Positions 59,114-64,000 of a stretch of DNA of 64,000 nt are shown one piece after another; positions within the stretch are counted from its first letter, which is position 1, and each line of letters begins with the position of its first letter. The notes under the pieces were generated by a model, which saw only the letters and a list, made by a program, of their open reading frames with translations, was not told the origin of the DNA and did no database searches. The stretch covers positions 1,870,501 to 1,934,500 of the forward strand of contig NC_012914.1 of NCBI RefSeq assembly GCF_000023585.1, in the 5' to 3' direction. Made by a program: the position numbers and the translations under genes. This stretch comes from Paenibacillus sp. JDR-2 (GTDB taxonomy: Bacteria > Bacillota > Bacilli > Paenibacillales > Paenibacillaceae).

Positions 59114-59154
59114 GAGAGCATCTATCTCCTTATATGTGGCGATAGATGCTCTTT
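59114..59154 (+). terminator. Intrinsic terminator-like hairpin
   Basis: GAGAGCATCTATC pairs with GATAGATGCTCTT around a 14-nt loop. The rest of 58965-59209 has only short frames with no support. Confidence 0.65.
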
Positions 59155-59209
59155 ATCGTATATTCGCATATTTGCTGTACGTTTCTTACATGCGAGTAGA
59201 TTCGTTAAT

Positions 59210-60454
59210 TTAACTATCTAGTTCAAACGGACGATTAGTGAATACCCACAGCAACAATGTAATTGTACTTACGCCTGCTCCAAACCAACATACCGCCGTC
59301 CAACCGGCATAGGCGTATAGATTTGTAGAAGCAATTGAACCAAAGGCGCTTCCCATGGAATAGAAAATCATATACGCTGCGGTAAGCCTGCTTCGAGCTT
59401 CAGGACGGATTCTCATAATTATGCTCTGGTTCGTAACGTGTATGGCTTGTACTGCAAGGTCAAGAAGGATTATACCAGCAATAAGAGCGACAAGCGATTG
59501 TTTCGTATAACTGATCGGCAGCCATGAGACCATTAATAGAACGATTGCTATTCCTGTTGTTTGTTGTCCCAGGCCACGGTCAGCCAAGAGCCCGGCTCTA
59601 ACTGCACCCAGTGCACCGGCAACCCCAACGAGACCAAAAGCACCTATCACTGAATGCGAGAGAGATAGCGGAGGCGTGCTGAGCGGCAAAACTAGCGAGG
59701 TCCAAAAAACACTGAAGGCTGTAAAAATTAGAAATCCGAACAAGGAGCGAACACGCAGTATACGCTCCTCTCTATACAATACAAATACCGATTGAAGCAG
59801 CTGGATATAGGTCAGCGAAACTTTGCGTTGTTCATGCGGTAAAAACCGAAGAAGCGTCAATGACAGGACAAGCAAGCATACTGCGGAGAAAAGATAGACT
59901 GAACGCCATCCCGCAAGATCGGTTAATACCCCTGCTGTAAATCTGGCAAGCAAAATGCCGATTACGATGCCGCTGGTTACAAGCCCAATAATCCGCCCTC
60001 GATCAGAAGGAGCTGCTAAGGTCGCGGCATACGCGACGAGTGTTTGCGTGACAACGGCCAGCAATCCCATAACCGCCAAGCCTGAGAACAATACACCTAT
60101 TCCCGGAGCAAGAGCGATGGTGACTAAAGCGATTACGGACAGGAACATTTGCCCTGGGATCAGCCATCGTCTGTTCATCAAATCTCCAAGAGGGACAAGC
60201 AACAAGAGGCCTAAAGCATAAAACCCTTGTGTGACCGTAATAACGATCCCCACGGAAGAAAGCTCAATATCAAATTCGTTTGCAATGGTATCAAGCAAGG
60301 GGTGTGCATAATACACATTTGCAACAGCCATCCCGCATGCCATCGCAATCAATAACGCTAAACCGCGTGATATCGCTGCAGGCTGCCTAATGGAATACGA
60401 TTGTTGTTTTATTGCATCAACAGCATGTTTTTCATCGGTTTTAACTTTTTCCAT
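59210..60454 (-). CDS. MFS efflux transporter (YdhP/YbcL-like)
   Basis: 414 residues, twelve membrane helices. ANVYYAHPLLDTIANEF near the start and VPLGDLMNRRWLIPG (motif A variant) are typical of drug:H+ antiporters of the AraJ/YdhP type. Start 60454 is one of several Met; 60475 lacks an RBS. Divergent from a TetR regulator with three operator copies between them, so inducible efflux is likely. Substrate unknown. Confidence 0.87.
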   Translation of the reverse strand: MEKVKTDEKHAVDAIKQQSYSIRQPAAISRGLALLIAMACGMAVANVYYAHPLLDTIANEFDIELSSVGIVITVTQGFYALGLLLLVPLGDLMNRRWLIPGQMFLSVIALVTIALAPGIGVLFSGLAVMGLLAVVTQTLVAYAATLAAPSDRGRIIGLVTSGIVIGILLARFTAGVLTDLAGWRSVYLFSAVCLLVLSLTLLRFLPHEQRKVSLTYIQLLQSVFVLYREERILRVRSLFGFLIFTAFSVFWTSLVLPLSTPPLSLSHSVIGAFGLVGVAGALGAVRAGLLADRGLGQQTTGIAIVLLMVSWLPISYTKQSLVALIAGIILLDLAVQAIHVTNQSIIMRIRPEARSRLTAAYMIFYSMGSAFGSIASTNLYAYAGWTAVCWFGAGVSTITLLLWVFTNRPFELDS

Positions 60455-60484
60455 ACTCCTCACGCTCCGCATCATGGTTTATTG

Positions 60485-60496
60485 TACTTATCAGTA
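60485..60496. promoter_or_regulatory. TetR-type operator 1
   Basis: TACTTATCAGTA, near-palindrome matching TAC-YGATCR-GTA at 10 of 12; next to the MFS gene start. Confidence 0.55.
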
Positions 60497-60501
60497 TAAT
60501 A

Positions 60502-60513
60502 TACTTATCGGTA
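60502..60513. promoter_or_regulatory. TetR-type operator 2
   Basis: TACTTATCGGTA, 5 bp after operator 1, same motif. Confidence 0.55.
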
Positions 60514-60615
60514 CAAAAAGTGTATGGAATAAAAATATCGTTTGATATTCGTGAAGTCAAGAGAAACTTAGAGCATATTTGACAACTCAATTGCGGAGTA
60601 ATATGATTTATACCA

Positions 60616-60627
60616 TACCGATCAGTA
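60616..60627. promoter_or_regulatory. TetR-type operator 3
   Basis: TACCGATCAGTA, the most symmetric copy, 19 bp before the regulator start and overlapping its promoter region (TATAATATA). Confidence 0.6.
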
Positions 60628-60646
60628 TAATATAGGGGGAAAAGCC

Positions 60647-61240
60647 ATGGTTCGACTTCGGGAGTTTGATAGGGAGGAAGTCCTTCTTGCCGCGATGCGT
60701 GTGTTTTGGGAAAAAGGTTATGAGGCAGCATCATTAAACGATCTGACTTCGGCAATGGCTATTCAGCGACCTAGCCTTTATTTAGCTTTTGGCGATAAAG
60801 AACAACTGTTTGAACAAGCTTTACGCAAGTACACGCAATGGCATGCCTCAAACGTTAGGACGAAGCTTAATAATAAATCTTCTGTCAAAGATGCTTTCAA
60901 ATCGTATTTTACAGATTTGGTTGATGAAGCATACCAAGGGAAAGTCAGTCCGGGGTGCTTCTGCATAAATACGATGGTAGAACTTGCACCCAAGAATGAG
61001 AAATTTGCGATTATTACAAGAGAACATCAAATGTATCTGGCTGTCTTGTTTCAGGAAGCGATTGAGAGGGGGATTCAAACTGGAGAACTTAGTAAAGACA
61101 TAGTTGCCAAGGCTCTAGCTCAAAGCTTAGTGGTCTCCTTGATTGGAATTACTGTAATGTTGAAGTCACGACCGGATCGATTATTTATCGACAATGCGGT
61201 TGCTGCAGCGATATTGCAGCTAGCTGCCAGAGAAGTGTAA
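60647..61240 (+). CDS. TetR-family regulator
   Basis: 197 residues. N-terminal helix-turn-helix (VLLAAMRVFWEKGYEAASLNDLTSAMAIQRPSLYLAFGDKEQLF). The C-terminal ligand domain has GCFCINTMVELAP, typical of the AcrR/TetR_C_16-like group that controls efflux or reductases and may sense electrophiles through Cys. RBS AGGGGGA. Should repress itself and the divergent MFS gene. Confidence 0.9.
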   Translation: MVRLREFDREEVLLAAMRVFWEKGYEAASLNDLTSAMAIQRPSLYLAFGDKEQLFEQALRKYTQWHASNVRTKLNNKSSVKDAFKSYFTDLVDEAYQGKVSPGCFCINTMVELAPKNEKFAIITREHQMYLAVLFQEAIERGIQTGELSKDIVAKALAQSLVVSLIGITVMLKSRPDRLFIDNAVAAAILQLAAREV

Positions 61241-61251
61241 CATGAACGATA

Positions 61252-61291
61252 GAAAGCGCAAGAGTCGCATCATCACGACTCTTGCGCTTTC
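61252..61291. terminator. Strong intrinsic terminator
   Basis: Perfect 16-bp stem GAAAGCGCAAGAGTCG/CGACTCTTGCGCTTTC between convergent genes. Confidence 0.85.
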
Positions 61292-61318
61292 TTTGCGATT
61301 GCTGGATCAGTTGGTTGA

Positions 61319-61717
61319 TTATGTACTTGTTTTCTCAATTACTGTGATCCGACTTGGGATATTGGCCAGATTCGTGCTCACGATCTCGACTCTATGGTCA
61401 GCTCGGAGCGCCTCCAGCACCTCAGGCACGTTTATTCTGAAACGTTTCAGCTTCCCGTCATCCCGTAGCACGTTAATAATGCTGCCTTCCTTGTTGATGA
61501 TACGGCCCTGAATCGTTCGCCGCGCTTTCGTCAGCAGGTCGATTAGCAACACGACGAGGATCCCCAGAAACACTAGGCTCGAGAGGAAATACGTAAAGCC
61601 AATAAAAGCCGGCACCAGTTGATGGTCCTTAGTGAATAACTGAACCACTGACAACGATAGCTGCAGTGCGCAGATTATTATGAAGGTCACAATGCTTTTG
61701 TTCGGTTTCAGCTGCAT
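61319..61717 (-). CDS. Membrane protein with two helices and cytoplasmic tail
   Basis: 132 residues. Two hydrophobic segments (~9-28 and ~37-62), then a basic linker (LLTKARRTIQGRII) and a beta-rich tail (GSIINVLRDDGKLKRFRI). Upstream GAGAGGTGG is a possible RBS. No named family. The region 61718-62073 beyond it has no convincing gene, only the dispersed repeat. Confidence 0.65.
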   Translation of the reverse strand: MQLKPNKSIVTFIIICALQLSLSVVQLFTKDHQLVPAFIGFTYFLSSLVFLGILVVLLIDLLTKARRTIQGRIINKEGSIINVLRDDGKLKRFRINVPEVLEALRADHRVEIVSTNLANIPSRITVIEKTST

Positions 61718-61962
61718 AGCTGCTCACACCACCTCTCCGTTACCACTTCTCCAACATCCCTTCCGGCAGAAATCCCTACAGTAAATCCATTTCTGTATTT
61801 GCGTACCTTGCAAAATAGCGCTATCAAGAAGGCTCAACGTCATCTTTAAATTAACTCATAAATTTGGTCGAATTTGGATATTAGTATACACGAATTAGGG
61901 GAAGGTGAGAACACCTTAGTGAAACGGCTGTATATCCACTTGCGATCGGAGCTCAGAGAACT

Positions 61963-61998
61963 GCTGCCGGTTTGCTGCTTAAGTAACAGGCAGTTTAC
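61963..61998 (+). repeat. Dispersed intergenic repeat
   Basis: TGCTGCCGGTTTGCTGCTTAAG plus TAACAGGCAGTTTA, related to 50392-50427 and 45421-45453. It sits in a 356-bp gene-free stretch and overlaps a short frame starting GTG at 61919. Confidence 0.4.
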
Positions 61999-62073
61999 TG
62001 CAACAAAACAATATACTTTTGCGTCTTTTTAAAGGATGCGTTTTCCAAATAATTCCGATGAAGGAGGGAACGT

Positions 62074-62427
62074 ATGAGGATGATATTGTTAGTTTTGTTA
62101 TTGTCTTTCCTCTCGGCAGGTTGTAGTGTCCAAAATAAAGAGTCAAACTCATCTTATCCAAGTGCCGTTGCCTGGAATAATATCGTGTATGGATATTCGA
62201 TTGAGGAGGTTTCCATCGAAGAAATCGGCAAGGAGATGGGAAAGATTAAAAGACAAGCAACCCCAATGCCGAAAAAAAATGGAGACTCAAATACCATAAG
62301 CATACCAACAGGAAGTGTTTTATTTGAAATAAAAGGAACAGACCCCAATCAGGTAATTGCAATAAAAGTAGATGATAAATATTTTAAAGCTTTAAAGCTG
62401 GGACCTAGATTTGCTCATCGCGAATAA
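62074..62427 (+). CDS. Small lipoprotein
   Basis: 117 residues. Lipobox LSAGC after a short signal peptide; RBS AAGGAGGGA. Mature part has a helix (YSIEEVSIEEIGKEMGKIKRQ) then a strand-rich end (VLFEIKGTDPNQVIAIKVDDKYFKAL), like small anti-sigma or export-associated lipoproteins, but no family assigned. Confidence 0.7.
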   Translation: MRMILLVLLLSFLSAGCSVQNKESNSSYPSAVAWNNIVYGYSIEEVSIEEIGKEMGKIKRQATPMPKKNGDSNTISIPTGSVLFEIKGTDPNQVIAIKVDDKYFKALKLGPRFAHRE

Positions 62428-62463
62428 TTCAATCACTACTGTTTTATAAGGAAGTGGAGTTTA

Positions 62464-62925
62464 ATGAATAAATTAATGAATTATTCACGAATTGGAATGA
62501 TTGCTATTCTAATCATGCTATTAACCTTAGGTTGTAGTGTTACTCATTCAGTCAGCACATCATCAACGGTTTCCTTATCGAAAGAGCTAAAAAAAGAATT
62601 GCCAGCAATCAGAAACATCAAATACACATTCACCAGACCCGATTTAACAATAAACATTAAGATGAAAGATACTCCTACCGAAGAATCGGTAAATGCAATA
62701 TTGGCTAAAGTTAAGCAATTCTCAACTACTATTGAAAATATAAACGAAATTGCAAAAACCGTAAATTGGAACAGCGAGATATACAATATTAATCTTCTTA
62801 TTTACAGTCAATCAGAACCTCCTATAAAATATTCCGCAAGTTATTTCAAAACATTTGATGCCTCTAACACTTCCGAAGAAAATATTGATGGTTACAAAAC
62901 TTGGACCAAGTATGAGGAACCATAG
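62464..62925 (+). CDS. Lipoprotein of unknown function
   Basis: 153 residues. Lipobox LTLGC; the mature protein looks like one alpha/beta unit (ELPAIRNIKYTFTRPDLTINIKM, ESVNAILAKVKQF, YNINLLIYSQ). A/T-rich and 36 bp after the preceding lipoprotein gene, probably one operon. Confidence 0.7.
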   Translation: MNKLMNYSRIGMIAILIMLLTLGCSVTHSVSTSSTVSLSKELKKELPAIRNIKYTFTRPDLTINIKMKDTPTEESVNAILAKVKQFSTTIENINEIAKTVNWNSEIYNINLLIYSQSEPPIKYSASYFKTFDASNTSEENIDGYKTWTKYEEP

Positions 62926-62946
62926 ACTTCATAAGTTGCTTCAGAA

Positions 62947-62980
62947 CAGACCTCTTTTTAAAGAGGTCTGTTTGTTTTTT
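62947..62980. terminator. Intrinsic terminator
   Basis: CAGACCTCTTT pairs with AAAGAGGTCTG, followed by TTTGTTTTTT. Confidence 0.85.
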
Positions 62981-63028
62981 TCTGCATAGATGTATCGTTT
63001 ATCTCATGAAATGGATATAGAAGCAGAT

Positions 63029-63148
63029 TCAACTCCCACTGCTTCTTGCACTTCGAATAGCGGGCGTAAACATAGTAATAACTTCATACAGTGCATTTTG
63101 ATCACCATTTTGTGCCCGTTGAACAAGATCAAAAAGTTCATTTTCCAT
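63029..63148 (-). CDS. RsoA/HTH_16-like sigma-related mini-protein
   Basis: 39 residues (starts MENELFDLVQRAQNGDQNAL, then YEVITMFTPAIR), like the N-terminus of small sigma-70-region-like proteins (RsoA, conjugative-transposon HTH_16). It stops early, so it is truncated or a natural mini-form. GAGGG precedes the ATG. A 13-codon frame (63179-63138, minus) with a perfect AAAGGAGGTGAT overlaps the start, suggesting coupling. Confidence 0.45.
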   Translation of the reverse strand: MENELFDLVQRAQNGDQNALYEVITMFTPAIRSARSSGS

Positions 63149-63179
63149 GGCTACCCTCACGTTGTTCATCCATTCTCAT
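63138..63179 (-). CDS. Thirteen-residue coupled upstream peptide
   Basis: MRMDEQREGSHGK behind the strongest RBS in this region (AAAGGAGGTGAT); its stop overlaps the start region of the RsoA-like frame. May instead be the true start of that gene with a one-base frameshift. Confidence 0.35.
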   Translation of the reverse strand: MRMDEQREGSHGK

Positions 63180-63270
63180 ATCACCTCCTTTCTAATAGTT
63201 TATAGGTAAGGGAGGAAAAACCCTTCGCCAGGTGTCCATTAGAGAGCAAATCTTGAAACTGATCAGGATG

Positions 63271-63447
63271 TTACAAGGGGCTTGGCATCACTCTCTGTAT
63301 ATCTAGATAATAGAAACTCCCCAAAAGTATCGTCCCCTTCGACTGAAACGGGACAATCAAAAATAAGTTGATTCCGTTGATCATACTTTTGTCCATTTCG
63401 GATTTGATCAATCGTGCAGTATCTGATCGTTGTCGTTTATAGAACAT
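63271..63447 (-). CDS. Uncertain short frame next to an SOS-type box
   Basis: 58 residues from an ATG lying within the box at 63442. A second overlapping frame (63436-63263) without start reads ..QLIFDCPVSVEGDDTFGEFLLSR, which looks more protein-like. One of the two is probably a gene remnant; I cannot decide which. Confidence 0.25.
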   Translation of the reverse strand: MFYKRQRSDTARLIKSEMDKSMINGINLFLIVPFQSKGTILLGSFYYLDIQRVMPSPL

Positions 63448-63454
63448 GCGTTCT
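63441..63454. promoter_or_regulatory. LexA/DinR box
   Basis: AGAACATGCGTTCT contains a perfect GAAC-ATGC-GTTC palindrome fitting GAAC-RNRY-GTTC. On the minus strand it abuts TATAAA, a possible -10 element. Confidence 0.5.
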
Positions 63455-63496
63455 TATTTATTTCTTGTTGTACTTATGTACAAAGTTAAGAATCAC

Positions 63497-63528
63497 GGCC
63501 GCCGGCAGCCTTGACTGGCGGCCTTTTT
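63497..63528 (+). terminator. Intrinsic terminator
   Basis: GGCCGCC pairs with GGCGGCC, then TTTTT. Confidence 0.8.
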
Positions 63529-63540
63529 AAAGCAAGCTTA

Positions 63541-63566
63541 AAAGACCTCCGCGATGGAGGTCTTTT
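63541..63566. terminator. Bidirectional intrinsic terminator
   Basis: AAAGACCTCC-GCGAT-GGAGGTCTTT with A- and T-runs; directly follows the previous terminator and also suits the minus-strand yjcZ-like gene. Confidence 0.8.
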
Positions 63567-63627
63567 GTTTTTGTATTTTGAGAAATATCGTTAGTCAGCT
63601 GTCATGGAGGCAAGCAGCTTGTAACGA

Positions 63628-63783
63628 TTAGTAGTACCCTTTACCTGTGCCTACACCGCCAACTTGTGGACCGCAACCGCCGCCCCAGCCGCCAACAAAG
63701 CCACATCCGCAGACGATAATCACCAGCAAGATGAACAGTACAAGAATTCCGCCAACTTGATTGCCATGGCCAAATCCTGACAT
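63628..63783 (-). CDS. yjcZ: YjcZ-family sporulation protein
   Basis: 51 residues: MSGFGHGNQVGGILVLFILL start, one membrane helix, then a Gly- and Cys-rich tail ending KGYY. This is the pattern of the YjcZ/YtzL-type tiny proteins made in sporulating Bacillales. RBS AAGGAGGTG nine bases before ATG. Upstream on the minus strand CATATGATA (63819-63827) fits the sigma-K -10 pattern CATANNNTA, but no clear -35. The remaining 63828-64000 shows no gene. Confidence 0.75.
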   Translation of the reverse strand: MSGFGHGNQVGGILVLFILLVIIVCGCGFVGGWGGGCGPQVGGVGTGKGYY

Positions 63784-64000
63784 AATTCACAACACCTCCT
63801 TACGTCTGAAGTATACTTTATCATATGTGTGGGGAGACATGATGCTTGGGTATTTGCCTTAGGAGCATTCGTCTAATTCCATTTGCCTCTCCGCTGCGAA
63901 TGTCCCGGAAGATTGAATGTCCCGAGGCGCAGCCGTTTGACTTTGAATATTTTCTTATAAATAAGACTAAAGTCCTAGAAAAATACTCTCTAATATTATA

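Noticed and set aside
58997..59213. Two short frames between the membrane protein and the MFS gene
   Set aside because: No consistent RBS, no recognisable similarity, and a terminator hairpin cuts through one of them.
62990..63205. 71-codon plus-strand frame
   Set aside because: It is antisense to the RsoA-like minus-strand frame, which has an ideal RBS; the plus frame has none.
1..64000. CRISPR array, rRNA genes, or a complete anti-phage defence operon
   Set aside because: No regularly spaced repeats, no rRNA-like sequence and no known defence gene set were seen.

Overview
The window looks like a chromosomal segment of a Paenibacillus-like Firmicute. Reasons: strong AGGAGG-type ribosome binding sites throughout, intrinsic terminators with long T-runs, an SLH-anchored surface protein, lipoproteins, tandem CBM66-like domains, OpuC and MetNPQ transporters, a copper-amine-oxidase-N stalk protein and a YjcZ-type sporulation peptide. 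No rRNA operon or CRISPR array is visible. Everything here is read by eye, without database searches.

Layout. (1) 1-12435 is the right-hand part of a prophage: helicase loader, DnaB helicase, a LexA DNA-binding-domain-only protein, RuvC-like resolvase, HNH nuclease, dUTPase, two DNA methyltransferases, a sigma-70-region-4 late regulator, its own tRNA-Ala(GGC), and a large serine recombinase. The last codons of the recombinase lie in a truncated tRNA-Ala 3' end, the probable attR. (2) 12436-24083 is an accessory block: a HupE/UreJ_2 membrane protein between inverted copies of one terminator, a WG-repeat protein, a 2182-residue SLH-anchored PHP phosphoesterase, an IS1182-family element that duplicated a 36-bp hairpin target, and a decayed P1/S58 peptidase. 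A similar ~55-bp sequence ending in a tRNA-Ala 3'-like end marks both sides of the block. (3) 24180-36665 is a polysaccharide-utilisation locus: three GH93-like Asp-box propeller enzymes (surface lipoprotein, cytoplasmic fusion, secreted with two CBMs), a GH2 enzyme, an ABC sugar importer without ATPase, and a GntR/LacI-hybrid regulator. A 16-bp palindrome close to ATACTAAGCTTAGTAT recurs upstream of the transcription units, with cre-like CcpA sites beside three of them. (4) 36666-40654 carries a flavin monooxygenase divergent from a methionine-type ABC importer. (5) 40690-41147 holds a 5'-truncated OsmC remnant and another tRNA-3'-end inverted repeat.

(6) 41247-64000 is mixed: AraC regulator, aldo/keto reductase, recombinase-domain fragment, stalk protein, an RlmA-like rRNA methyltransferase behind a 9-codon leader and attenuator, OpuC osmoprotectant importer, an APH-GNAT fusion, SDR/MerR divergon, heterodimeric ABC exporter, lipoproteins, MFS/TetR divergon with three operators, and small sporulation or sigma-like genes.

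Most striking observations: the leader peptide ending Arg-Tyr-Arg with an attenuator before the rRNA methyltransferase; the three-compartment GH93-like trio with its operator set; repeated tRNA-Ala 3' ends, twice folded into long inverted repeats around a terminator; and the APH-GNAT fusion.
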